Positions 39,110 to 50,899 of a stretch of 64,000 bases of DNA are shown here, one piece after another. The notes under the pieces are model-generated. The model was given only the letters and a program-made list of their open reading frames with translations. It was not told the DNA's origin and did not search any database. The stretch is from Symsagittifera roscoffensis (taxonomy: Eukaryota; Xenacoelomorpha; Acoela; Convolutidae), in assembly GCF_963678635.1 (NCBI RefSeq), contig NC_087063.1, positions 71,819,617 through 71,883,616 on the forward strand, given 5' to 3'. The position numbers were made by a program, and so were the translations under genes. How positions within the stretch are numbered: position 1 is the first letter of the stretch; each line of letters opens with the position of its first letter.

Positions 39110-40560
39110 TCAGGCCTTTATAAATCTGAAGCTGGTTGGAAAATGTGAATTAATTTGGGATTGAATATTTCGTCTTTGTGATAATTTCTTTGCAACTTGT
39201 TGAAAGTTTTTATTGCGTTTTTTAACCTCTTCTTAAAGTCCATTCCGTGAGGGTAAATGAATCTAATTTTAAAATTTGTGCTGATTGAAGATAATTTCAA
39301 TCATGAGTGAGTGTGAAGTGGAAGAATAAAAAACATTCGGAGTCTTTTGATGGTTTACAATGTTCTTGTGCATCTTTCGAGGCGTTTGCAGTTAAAATTA
39401 TTGGTTTACGTGGCTTTTGCTTGAAACATTTCATAAGGTGATTTTTCAGAAGTTGTTGTGATCTGAGAATTATATGCGAGGGAAATAATTTTACATCTGT
39501 TGACCATCAAGCGTGTTTTTTTGTTTCGGTTACTTATACATCGGAGATTTTTTGATAGAACAATTGTAGCCTTCAAATAATCCAGTGGTCAATGTATTGG
39601 GTTAGATTGGATTCTAGGTTTATGTTTAATAATATATAGGTGAAATATTGTGATTAGTTCATTATTAGCAGCTTGTGTTCCGTTATTTGTAACAAGGATT
39701 TCGGGTAATCCGAGTTTTGATATCCTTCGTTCGTAAAGTGTCGTGAAAGAATATTAGGCATTACGGTTTGGAACGGGGTTTAATGCTAAAAAATGGGTAA
39801 ATGCGTCCACAATTACTAGAAAGTATAAATTTCCTGCAGAAAAGGTGTTTTTTAGTGTTTAAATATAGGGCTTTTTTATACAATGAAATTTTATGATTGA
39901 ACTATAACTTTTGCCCCTGAAAATCTCGTTTTTCCGCAATTTGTCTTCGACGCGCAAAAAGTTGATTCAACTGGCAAGTGATACAATCATTGCAAAGTGT
40001 TTTTTAGATCTAAATGGTGCTATTGGGAAGAAAACATTTTGGTTGAAGTAAAACTATGTTTACGTCGTCTTTATGTCCTTATGTGTTTGAGCAGTGTGAT
40101 TTGTTAAATGCTATTGAGGTTAAGCTAAGAGTAGACAGATTACTTTATTATATGTGAAAAGATGTTCTAAAATATCTGCGTATTCATTGATTGAGGTATT
40201 GTTTTTTTTTGAAAAAATCGGGGTAAGGTTTTATTTCCAAGGATGGTGATATGGGCTTTTTCGGGTTTTGTTTAGTCTTTATACCAAAATGTCAGTTGGT
40301 GAAAAACAGGGTCAAGACTTTGATAAGTATATTTGCTTTTGATTGTTGTATTTTGTTTACTGGTGAGATAATTTCATATTATTCAAGAATATCTAAAAGT
40401 CTGTTCTTTTTTTCCTGTAAATGTATAGGAACTTTACTTGCCTATTTTTTCTTAAAAACTGCGTCGATTTTAAGAGGTAAATGTAGTGGTGTTTGTATTT
40501 TCCTTCATCAAGTTTTGATGTGGCGTTAACACAGGGGTACTTCACTAATAGGTCTGCTAG
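39110..40560 (-). pseudogene. pol: pol remnant: RT N-terminus joined to pre-integrase and integrase
   Basis: Integrase C-terminal sequence (FQPASDL, 39118-39300) and the core and zinc finger up to about 40000 (CNDCITCQ) are followed near 40230-40290 by a segment matching Pol just before the zinc finger (TILGNKTL). Immediately beyond, 40340-40560 matches the start of RT (LLDILE, IISPVNK). The RT core with YLDD and the whole RNase H are missing between them. The copy is therefore an internally deleted, non-autonomous derivative, now full of stops. Confidence 0.75.
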
Positions 40561-42324
40561 TTATCCAAAATCTCTTTGAATTTTTTGATTTTGTTGAAAA
40601 TTAAATATTCTCAAGACTTTTTGTTGCTCTCTCGTGTATTTTGAAATCTGAATGTTGAAAATAAGGAGTTTTTGTTAAATCATTGGTCTTTGGTTTTGGT
40701 TCTCTAATTTTTTTACTGATTGATTAGTACAGTATAGTAGTTTAGTATAGTAGATTGACGAACATCATGCTTTTTTAAAATTTTAGTTTTTTTATATGCT
40801 TCCTCTTGAATTAGTTGCAGTGTTGCGTTTGTTTCACATTATCCTAGTTTTCCTAAGGAAAAATTGATTTTGGGTGGAGAATTGTGGTATACATCTAGTT
40901 CATTATTTGCTTTATTTGTATTTTTGGCTTTTTTAATTGATGAGGTTGTTCGAAAGTTTTTTTGGATTGGTCTGTTAATGGTTTCAATTTCAGTTAATGT
41001 TTTCAAATTTTTTTGTTGTTGATTGTATATAGAGTAGAATTTTGAAAAAATGGAAGGTTGCTTAATAAGTTGTTGGAAAAAGGTAAAGCAAGTACTATTT
41101 GTTCATGTGCCCTTATCTTTGAATTGTAGTTTAATATTCATTATATTAACTATTGGTATAAATTTTGTAATGAATATTTTGTGGTTATCTACTATTTTGT
41201 TATGAATATTTAGAACATCTAATTTTGTGTGTTCTGTTATATGAAAAATTTTCTTAAAGAATTTTGCATAATATTAGTATTGAACCTTGTCATTATCTTG
41301 ACAAGGTGTATTTACATAACAGATGTATTTTGGTAGCTGTTATTGCTATTCCAGTCACTATTTGAGTTTTCCCGAGATCTATTATAAAAATTCCTATTAC
41401 TCGAATTGTTATTTGAGTAGTCTCTAGGTCTATTATTTGAGTAAATTTGAACGCGCTTGCTTAAAAAATACCTGGAACGCTCATTTGAATAATATCAATT
41501 ACGGTTTGTGTGTGGATTTAATATGAACGGTTTTGATATTGAAAGTAGGTTATTTACTTCTTTCACATTTAGATCTTGAGTAATTGGTTTTGTACTGGCT
41601 ATTGTGACTATTTGAGCAGCTACACCTGTTCTGCGAAAACTTTTGAAAAATTGATTTGATCTTCCGCAAGGGTTATTATTGAATGGTTTTTGTGTTCTGT
41701 TGTTTTCCTAAAAATATGGTAGCAGTTTTCTAGATCTATTAGTAATTTTAATGTTTTTTTAGGTAAATTCCGAACATTTTTCATTTCTTGGTAAAAAGAT
41801 TTATTTGATTCTTTGTGTTCTGTAGTCCGTTTGACTTATCTTGTCATTTTTGTTTACATTCGGCAATAGTGTATCCGAATCGTCGCCAATAATTACAACA
41901 GTTCTCAAATGAGGTTTTTCCTTTGAAAATTGGGTTATTTTTGTTTATGCTAATTAATTGGGTTTTTTTGCTAACTCACTATCTGAGTCTTGTATATTAT
42001 TGATTTGTGAAAAAGAACTTAGATTGAAGTATAATTATTTTAAATCTTTTCTCGGTGAATTTCGGACTCGAGATGATTGGCGTTATTGTAATTCTTCTTT
42101 TGTTTCAGGTACCAAAGTTTGGTCATGTAATTTTCGATTCGTTCTTTTATAGTTGCGGCGGTAACTTTAGAGTGTTTTCCTGGAATGTTTTTCGTTGTTT
42201 TATTTGTTGACTTTTGTAATGATGTTAAAATTTCAGGTTGTTTGGGAGCAATGGTTTTTTGAGGTGTTTTAACAATATGGAGTCCAGTAAGAAAAATAAC
42301 TCTGTTTCTTTTCTCGAAGAGCAT
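40561..42324 (-). pseudogene. gag C-terminus and pol N-terminus remnant
   Basis: The minus-strand order is the gag tail (42324-42040), the start of Pol with NLPKKTLKLL matching NLPNKNVYSN, the basic Asn/Arg-rich part (about 41850-41350), then protease-to-RT linker remnants with QSTILNEEL-like sequence. Stops occur throughout. It is contiguous with the pol remnant to its left and forms one truncated copy with it. Confidence 0.6.
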
Positions 42325-42399
42325 AATTCTGCATATAAAATGAGGTTAATTCTGTGTTGAGTGATTTTTTTTGCTTGACCATTAAGCGTTTTTTTTGTT

Positions 42400-45300
42400 G
42401 TTTCCGTTACTTATACATCGAAGATATTCTGGTAGTGAACAATTGTAGCCTTCAACTAATCCAGTGGTCAATGTATTGGGTTAGATTCGGGATTCATGTT
42501 TATTAATCTATAGGTGAAAAAATGTGATTAATTCATTGTTAGCAGATTGTGTTCCGTTATCTGTAACAAGGATTTCGGGTAATCAACATACTTAAGAAAT
42601 TTTGTTGTATCTTTTGTGCATTTTGGAACCTGAATATTAAAAATATGGAGTTTTTGTGAAATGAAATCATCAGTTTTCAGTTTTGGTTCTGGAATTTTAT
42701 TTTTCATCGATATTTTTTGTTGAGTATAGTAGATTGACAAACCTCTACCTTTTTCAGAATTATTTTTTTATATGCTCCTTCCTGACTTGGATGCAGTGTT
42801 GCGTTCATTTCACATTATCCTAGTTTCCCTAGAGAATATTGATTGTGGGTGGAGAATTGTGGTATACATGTAGTTCATTATTTGCTGTATTTGTATTTTT
42901 TGCTTTTTTTATTGATGAGGTTGTTATTTAAAAATTTTTTTGGATTGGTCTGAACTCAAGTTCAGACATTTACCATTTTTGTGTGTTTTTGATCAATAAT
43001 GTTTTGTAAAATGAAAGATTCAAGTTGTTTACAAAAAAAAACAGTTAATGGTTTCATTTTCTTTCGTTGTTGATTGTATATAGAGTAGAATTTTGAAGAA
43101 AAAAAATGGAAGGTTGCTTAATAAGTTGTTGGAAAAAGGTAAAGCAAGTACTATTTGTTCATGTGCCTTTATCTTTGAATTGTATTTTACTATTCATTAA
43201 ATTAATCATTGGTATAAATTTTGTAATGAATGTTTTGTGGTTATCTACTATTTTGTTATGAATATTTACTACATATAATTTTTTGTGTTCTGTTATATGA
43301 AAAGTTTTCTTAAAGGGTTTTGAATGATATGATGATTAAATGATGTTTCATTGCGCTCCTGATTCTATCAAAAAATAAATTTCAAGGTCTGTTGTTTGGT
43401 CTTTGCTAAGTTCGTTAATGATCGAGATTTTCGTTCTGATAGTGATCAAAAACATTCTGCAGTTTCTTATTCCTTTTCTAATTTTAACAAAATTTAACTA
43501 TTGTGTTTTCCTTTTCGCTTTCGTGGTCGGTGCTTTCACAATATATATGATTCAATTGCAGTTCTGAAATTTCTGTATTCTCTACTCCTGAAGGGTTTGG
43601 AGTTGTTTCAACTATAGATTGTTCCTGATAAAAATATTTTTGATGTTTTGGCGTACTCCTTCTTTCGTTTTGATTTTGTCTTTTTGAGAAATTAATATGA
43701 CGTGGTGAGTTAGAGTAGTTTCTTGATGTGTTTTGGTAGCTGTTGTTTCTATTCCAGTAAACATTTGAGTTTCCCCGAGATCTATTATAATAATTCCTAT
43801 TACTTGAATTGTTATTTGAGTAGTCTCTAGGTTTATTATTTGAGTAAAATTGAATGCGCTTGCTTGAAGAATATCTGGAACGCTCATTTGATTAATATCA
43901 GTTACGGTTAATGTGTTGATGTAATAAGAACGGTTTCGATATTGAAAATGAGTTTTTTTTTTAGATTTGGATCTTGAGTAATTGGTTTCATACTGGCTAT
44001 TGTGACTATTTGAGCAGCTATACCTGTTTTGCGAATACTTTTGAAAAGTTTTTTTGATTTTCCGCAAGGGTTAATTTTGAATGGTTTTTATATTTTGTTG
44101 TTTTCATAAAAATATGGTAGCAGTTTTCCAGATCTATTAGTAATTTGAATGATTTTTAGGTAAATTCTGATCATTTAGATCTTGAGTATTGGTAAAAAAA
44201 TTTATTGGTAAAAAATGTGTAGATAAAAAATGTATTTTTTCATGTATTGGTAAAAAATGTATTTTTTTTTTGTGTTCTGTGGTCCGTTCGACTTATCTTA
44301 TCATTTTTGGTTACATTCGGCAATACTGTTTTCGAATCGTCGACAATAATTACACCCTTTTTCAAATGAGGTTTTTCCGTTGGAATTCGGGTTGTTTTCG
44401 CTTATGCTGAATAATTGGGTTTTCCTGCTAACTTACTATCAGAGTCATGTATATTGTTTATTTGTGAAAAAAAAGTTAGAGGATTAGAAATATTTTGTAA
44501 ATCAAAATCGTCAGTTTCTTCTAATTTCATTGGTAGTTCTGCTTGTTCTAATTTGTCTACGAGTTTGCGAAAATCGATTTCTTGTTCGCAAACTGATGAT
44601 GAATACGTTGCTGTTTTCTTTATTGCTATTCTACCAATCGTGGTGTTCATGGCCTTATTATAATTTCTGCCTTTTTTTGTTCCTAATTATCCTGTGTATT
44701 CAGAGAAATTGGTTTTCGTAGTACAGTTTCTGTTGCATAAAAAATCTTTGATGTTGTTTGTTTCTTTCTGTATCAATTTTTTTGAAAAATCTGTTGCACA
44801 TCGTTTTCATCCGGAACTAATTTTATGTGTAGCACTGAAAACTAATTTGGGCTGCGCCGTTGAGTGTGGTTCGACTTAGTGCTCTACATCTATGAATCCA
44901 ATTTGGTGAAATGGTGTACTTATAGGTTCTCGGCCTTTATTTGAGTTTAAGTTGCCCTTGAGATAATCTTTAACTGAGTAATCAGAGTCTGATCCTGTAA
45001 AAAAACATTGAAGTTAAGGATTGACATGAGGTATGGGTTTATAGACTTTTGATGTGATTCTGCTGTTTTAGGTATTTGTGTAAAAGTTGTGAATGGGTTC
45101 CTGCTACTTTCCATGTTGTTGTAGATAATAGAGTTATGGCCCTTCGTTTCTCAATGTTACTGGTTGGTAGCATTGAGTATTCGTTGTGTACTGTGATTGA
45201 CTTTTAAGACTTGGTAGTGCAAAATTTGATTTTATAGGAGTTTTTGTTATGTTTACTCTGTTTTTGATGGGTTGGAAAAGGAATCAAAAACTTCTGGCTG

Positions 45301-45740
45301 AAAGTTATCATCTAGTTGATCAGTTTTATTTCATCGGTCCTTATTTCCTTATTAGAATTATTTTGTTGTTGACTTTTATAAAAATATTCCTCGTCTTCTG
45401 AAGCATGTGATTGATTTTTGTTCGTTTCTCCATTTGTTGAGTAGTGTTATTTTGTTGCAAAAAAATAGACATTTTTCAGTGCATACTGCTTGAGTTTTTC
45501 TCTAATCAAGGAAAATTACGGATTGAGTTGTTGGGTTCTTAGATGTTTGCTGATTGTAGTTGTGTCTTGAGACTGGATCTGTGTTGTTGAGATTGGTTGT
45601 GCTATTGGGTGTCTGTTTTTTTATTCGCAAAAATTCGTAATTATGGTTTTCAAAAATGTTTCCATTTGTATAATTTGGTTTAGTGAACGAGCGTTTTTCA
45701 GTGATTTGTCTATACATTTGGTAATCCATGTGGGATAGGA
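42400..45740 (-). pseudogene. second partial copy: ORF2, gag, pol N-terminus, integrase scrap
   Basis: From right to left on the minus strand: an ORF2 piece (45502-45729, MDYQMYRQIT); capsid (45130-44860, NPYLMS, FTGSDSDYSVKDYL; 44650-44402, DFRKLVDKLEQAELP); the basic Pol start (44067-43612); a protease remnant near 43380 with the catalytic Asp changed (FLIESGA); the pre-RT linker (42740-42600); then a jump to an integrase scrap (42590-42400). RT and RNase H are absent. Stops at the ORF2/capsid joint correspond to the amber codon of the intact element. Confidence 0.72.
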
Positions 45741-45939
45741 TAAAAAACTTGTGTTTAAGATTGAATCATAAAAATAAAAATAATTACGACCAAGGGGCGT
45801 TATTTCTGAGCCATTTGGCTTTAAGTGCTATCATATTTTCAAAAAAAAAACGCATTAGCTTTACAAATTTAGTTTCATGCATTAGTTTTTGGTACTTATA
45901 CGTAGAAAAAGCAGAATTTGTCAATTTCTACTTAAGAGG

Positions 45940-47500
45940 ATAGCTGGTACTTTGTTTACTAGTGAGATAGTTTCATACTGATCAAAAGTCTGTTTATTTT
46001 GTTCTGTTAATGTATAAGAACTCTAATTGCACGTTTTTTTTAAAAAAAAAACTGCGTCAAGTTAGAGAGAAAGATGTAATGGTGAATAAATGATTTATTT
46101 GATTTTGTTTGGAAATCAAACATAATTAAGAGTTTTTGTTGTAACTGTTGTGCATTTTGGAACCTGAATAATAAACATATGGAGTTTTTGTGAAATGAAA
46201 TCATCAGTCTTTGGCTTTGGTTCTGTAATTTTATTTTTGATTGATAATTCTTTGTTGAGTATAGTAGAATGACAAACCTCTACTTTTTTTAGAATTACAT
46301 TTTTTAAATACTTTTTCTTGAATTGGACGCAGTGTTGCGTTTGTTTCACAATATCCTAGTATTCCTAAGGAAAAATTTGGTTTTGTATGGAGAATTGGGG
46401 TGTACATGTAGTTCATTAATAGCTGTATTGGTATTTTTTGCTTTTTTATTTGATGAGATTATTACTCGAAATTTTTTATGGATTGGTCTGAATTTAAGGT
46501 CAGACATTTTTCACTGTTGTGTGTTTTTGATGATCACTGTATTGTAATTTTGAGAAATTCAAAATTTGTACATACAAACACTTAATGGTTTCAAATTTTT
46601 TCGTTGTTGATTGTATATAGAGTGAATTTTTGAAAAAATTGGAAGGTTGCCTGATAATTTGTTGAAAAATGTGAAGCTGGTACTATTTGTTCGTGTGAGA
46701 TAATCTTTCAATTGTAGTTTACGATTCATTATTGTCATTGTTGGTATATATTTTGTAGTGAATGGTATATCTTGTGTTTTGTGTTCTGTGATATGAAAAA
46801 ATTAAGTTTTACTTTGAGCTGTTGCTAAATTGCTCAGTGTTTAGTATCGTAAACGTTTAGGTTGCAGTGAATCCATTTCGTTCCATGTAATAATTTTAAT
46901 GACATTTGATCGTGTTTTTGAATATATCAAAAAATCAATTTCAAGGTCTAGTGGTTGAAAAGTTTTGCTCTGTGGATTTCCAAAAAAAGTGAGATTTTCC
47001 AATTCTTTTCCAAAGGCGGAGGTGTTTTGGTGTTGTCTTTTGTTATTATTGTTTGTTTAGGCATAATTTTTGACAAAAACTGGAGTATAACTTACTTCTG
47101 TTGTCTTGTCCTGGCTAAGTTCGGTATTGTTTTTATTGAGATTTTCGTTCTGACAGTGATCAAAAAGAACTGGAGTTTCTTATTCGTTTTCTATTTTAAC
47201 ATAATAGCAACTAATGTGTTTTTCGTTTTCACTTTCGTCGTCGGTGCCTCCACAATATATATGATTTAATTGCAGTTCTGAAGTTTTTTTATTTTCTATT
47301 CCTGGTGGGTCTGGAGCTCTTGCAACTGTAGCTTGTAGCCCGATTAATTTATTGTTGATGTTTTGGCGCACTACTTCTATAATTTTGATTTTGTCTTCTT
47401 GAGGAAACTGAGGTGTTTGGACGGGGTTAAAAAGAAAATTTTCTTGATCTATTTTAAAGCTGTTGCTTCTATTCCAGTAATTATTTGAGTTTTCCCGATA
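45940..47500 (-). pseudogene. third partial copy: pol N-terminus to RT start
   Basis: Minus-strand frames show the Pol linker after the basic tract (47371-47180, DPPGIENKKTSELQLNHIYC matching NPPGIDDTVTDTLQLNQINC). A protease whose catalytic Asp is Tyr follows (DFLIYSKTRSN, near 46940), then the pre-RT linker (46349-46116) and the RT start (46070-45950). It ends where the next copy's ORF2 begins and is joined on the right to unrelated sequence at about 47510. Confidence 0.7.
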
Positions 47501-47504
47501 TTGA

Positions 47505-47900
47505 AAATTGTTTGGAGCGCTCAGTAGTACAGGGGTTAACCTGGGATCCTTAGGGGGGGGGGTTTTTTGAGGGTGAGGCTTCTCGTGGGTGCCTAATATC
47601 CTTACTTTTGGCTCCTCGGATCCAAGGGCAAAGATTTTACATTTTTCCCAGTGCTTTGCCCACTATCACCGCAAAGTGCTGGGATCCTAATTTTAGGAAC
47701 CAAACATCTGATTTCGGCCTCTCAACTAGGATTTTATTAAACATAGTCGCAAAACGCTGGTTCCCTGACAAAACTTAATTTTTTGGATCTTGAAATTTTT
47801 TCGCTTGTCTCGAAAAATTTTCGAACGTCTCTGCAAACAGGCATAATGGATTTGAAATGCATGTCATTCTTAATCACCAACGTCACTAACAACTTTCTTT
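47505..47900. other. junction segment between retroelement and polymerase fragments
   Basis: About 400 bp of different composition: a G run near 47550, gggatcc motifs in both orientations (47542, 47690) and aaaattttcg palindromes. It begins with caggggttaacctggg, which resembles a transposon end. No gene was recognised. It is repeated at 60388-60780. Confidence 0.4.
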
Positions 47901-48549
47901 CTTAATCTCAGATACTGGTTCAATTTTATTGCTTAATTTGTCCAAATCTACTTTGGTCTGAGGGATTACTTGGATTGATTGAATGAAACAACGCTGTTTG
48001 TGGTTGTTTATTAAAACTACATTGGTGAGTGGTTTTTAAATTGTATAAAGACAAGTGGATTTTATATAAACTAAATTTATTCCCTGCAAAATTATATGCG
48101 AAGCGTATTATTGAAATCGACAACTTTATAAAATAGGAGTATAAAAATTTAATCGTCGTCTAATTCAGAGCGGTTGCACACTTTTCAATATTTCTTAGCA
48201 ATCACTGGTGAGTTATTTTCATTTTCTGAACTGCTCTAATCGCAGTTCTCGCCCACTTCTCCCATTTTGTCGTTTACATCCTGTGCTTCAGATAAAATGA
48301 TTGGGTGTAGCGGTACGCGCTTTTCCAGTTTGAGAACTACCAGCCAAATTTGTGTTTTACTCTTTATGGGAAAATTTCCGTTGTCTATATCCTTGATCAG
48401 GTACCACAAAATTGTCTTCTGGCATTATATCAACATCAGGCAAAATGCTATTACTTGATTGCGGAAAAAATGTCCCCGCTCCACTGCCATTCATCCTCTA
48501 AAAAATCTGGTTCATACAAGCATCCTCAAGCGTTAGGTATTGCTTAAAG
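47901..48549 (-). other. region downstream of the broken polymerase
   Basis: Minus-strand frames of up to 65 codons (47926-48123 and others) show no recognisable family. It may contain remnants of another gene of the same element. Nothing can be assigned. Confidence 0.3.
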
Positions 48550-50895
48550 CGAACGGTCGCAATATTATCATTCAAAGGAATCGCTTTGAATCGAAACAGT
48601 TTGGTGCAAGTTTGTTCACACTGATAGATTGAATCTCATGTTGAGCAGACCGAATGCTCATATTTTCACTCGTAACATCGTGTTATCAAACAGGGCGTCA
48701 TTAAATCTTCGATGACTTAGAAGTTTATGACTATTGCAAATGATACCTTGAGCGCTGAGTTTTTGGTTGTTATCTAAAATAAGACATAGATTATTGATTA
48801 ATTGTCAGTCTTTTTTCTATTAAAGGGTTCCTTTTAGAATTTATATCGTTGTTGGTTAAACCAAATTCTTCAGAGTTACATATTTGAATCTTCAAAGAAT
48901 ATAGTTTCGGCTTTAGGCAAACAAATTCCTGGATTATTTTCCCTGCGATCTCATCTTTCCACTTCAAAACTTTATGTCGAATCGAGTCGCTGTACAAGGG
49001 TGAAGTTTTTGAAAAAAAAAGAGAATTCAAATTGTTCACTAATTTCCTTCAATTTATCAAAAACATCGTTGGTTTTTACTACATATATGAAGCTGTCCGT
49101 ATCTGAGTAAAACAGTTCGAGGTAAAAGTTCATTTGAGTATAGTGAAAGTTGAACATTAAGGCGTTGTTACGTCGAGAATCATTGCTCCAACTATCGTTG
49201 ATTTTTTCCATCGGTTCGATATAGGGTTGAATGTTACTGATGCCAAATCTTCATCTATTATTTGAAAAGATTTATGAGAGCTATTGCAAAGCTTTTTGCA
49301 TTAACTCGTTTTGGTTGCGAATTTTACTTAGAACCCTTCTGCTACGTTTGGACTCCCTAGTTTTACCAAATGCACTGTTCACTCATAAAAATTTTCCTGA
49401 AATCGAATCTTTGCTACTTTCCTCAACTCAGTGTTTCACTCTACAAATGGAGACATCCACTTAGCTTGCCGGAACTGCTGCACCCTGTGAATGTGAGTTA
49501 TCTTTAGTCCTAACTGAACAAAGAGTTGAAGGGTCAAGTAGTCCAGCACATAACTCACTTTTCTCTGTAGAGACTGAACGAGTTTGGGTACCTTCGGTAG
49601 GCTGGTGATTGCCATTTCTCCCAGCATTTGTACTTGGTTCATGCCTAAAGCGGACAATTCAACGATTTCTTTTGAGGGCGCCGGTGGGTAATCTTTGAAG
49701 TAGTCGTGTACTTCCTCGGGAACTATAGGTCTATCACAGCTATATATCCCCACCCACTCTCCTCTTCTGTAAGCATAAGTTTCGGTAAATCAACGAGGGC
49801 CTCTGCTCACGAGAAATCTTTTGAGGCTAGTGAATAATGATTGATGCATTATGCCTCCATAGACACTGTTCGGATCTATGTTTGAATTATACGATGATTC
49901 TTTGTTTTTATCGTAATCGGCTAAGTAGTGGTTGTTTGTCTTCCAAAATTTTTTTGCATATAATGATGACATTCCAACCCGTATCATTCTTTCTACTAGT
50001 TTCAGGTGGTCGCGTTCAGTTAGTAATTAGAGATCCGACTTACACTTTTTGAGAAACACTCCGCCTGACAAATTACTCGCTGTGTAGTAATGAGCGCAAT
50101 CCACACCGTAAGTTTCATAACAGACTGATCTCAACGCTTCGAAGACTGAATCTAGCAGAAGCACGTCCGTGGTGAGATAGAGATCGTGACAATTTCCGAT
50201 TGATCGACAGGCGAAACTTACTGAAAACTTTAATCGCATGGTTGTACTGACTCGGGTTGACACTAAATTGACCACGGGCTACATTATTTTTCCACAGTCA
50301 TCGAGCAGGCAACCGGGGTCAATAAATGTTTCAAAATTTTCCACACAATTGTATGGGTAGAAACCCTTCTTTTTCAAGAATTCAATTTCTTGCAATTTTT
50401 TACATAGAAAATCCTTTCTTTTTGAGAAAAATTGTCGATTAGATTGAATTTTTCCACAGGCAAAGTGTTGACAAGTGTTGAAAGTGAAGACGACATGAAA
50501 TTGAAGGAATCTAAGAATAGCAGACTTAGGGAATCACCGAGAAGAGATTGTTCGGAATACTTTTGCTTAATGATCGAATGATGCAATGAAGGTCATAGTT
50601 TGATAAGTTATGTGCGACCACTGGTGTGAAGTTTGTTGTTTCGCGATTGATGTTTCATCTATTGTGGGCCCAACCCAAAAACTTATCAGTTGAGTGGTAA
50701 TGGTCGAGGAATTTTTCCTCGACTTCGCCAAACGGCTCCTCGAAGATCCAGCACTGTGTAGCGCCTTCTTTTTTTTTTAATTTGCATTTTCCCGTGAACG
50801 CATATTGCCGTCTTTTTTCCTGTGCTAGTTTCCTGTATCCTGTGCTAACGTTTCAAGATTTTATAGCAAATTCTCAATGAAATCCTGCCCTTGCT
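48550..50895 (-). pseudogene. polB: protein-primed family B DNA polymerase, Polinton/Maverick type, broken
   Basis: Conserved blocks follow the family order on the minus strand: an HNH-like segment before the polymerase (FLDHYHSTDKFLGWAHN, near 50730-50680), the exonuclease block VVAHNLSNYD (near 50600), LDSFNFMSSSLSTL (50586-50374), CHDLYLTTDVLLLDSVFEAL with YTASNLSGG (50275-50027), motif A SVYGGIM (near 49850), LGLKITHIHRV (near 49480), motif B NSAFGKT (near 49370), motif C YSDTDSFIY (near 49110), and KIIQEFVCLKPKLYS (near 48910). At least four in-frame stops and three frame changes break it. Such polymerases replicate Polintons and related viruses. No other Polinton gene was recognised nearby. 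Confidence 0.9.
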
Positions 50896-50899
50896 TTAA

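Larger units (their letters stand above)
38018..50899. repeat. 12.88 kb tandem segmental repeat, unit 1
   Basis: The sequence from tttccctttcagaatcatg at 38018 to about 50703 reappears at 50900-63585 with an offset of 12,878-12,883 that drifts only through small indels, and few substitutions. The unit holds the degraded retroelement fragments and the broken DNA polymerase. Unit 1 includes 196 bp at its right end (50704-50899) that unit 2 lacks. Confidence 0.95.

Noticed and set aside
42040-44663. Plus-strand frames opposite gag remnants
   Set aside because: They are shadows. The minus strand aligns with the intact gag and pol.
46955-47269. 104-codon hydrophobic plus-strand frame, repeated at 59833 and 63572
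   Set aside because: It is the mirror strand of the protease and linker remnant of the minus-strand pol fragment. It recurs only because the segment is duplicated.
48550-50895. Alternative genetic code as an explanation for stops in the polymerase
   Set aside because: Both TAA and TGA occur inside it together with several frame changes, and intact genes nearby end at TAA, TAG and TGA. Simple decay explains it.
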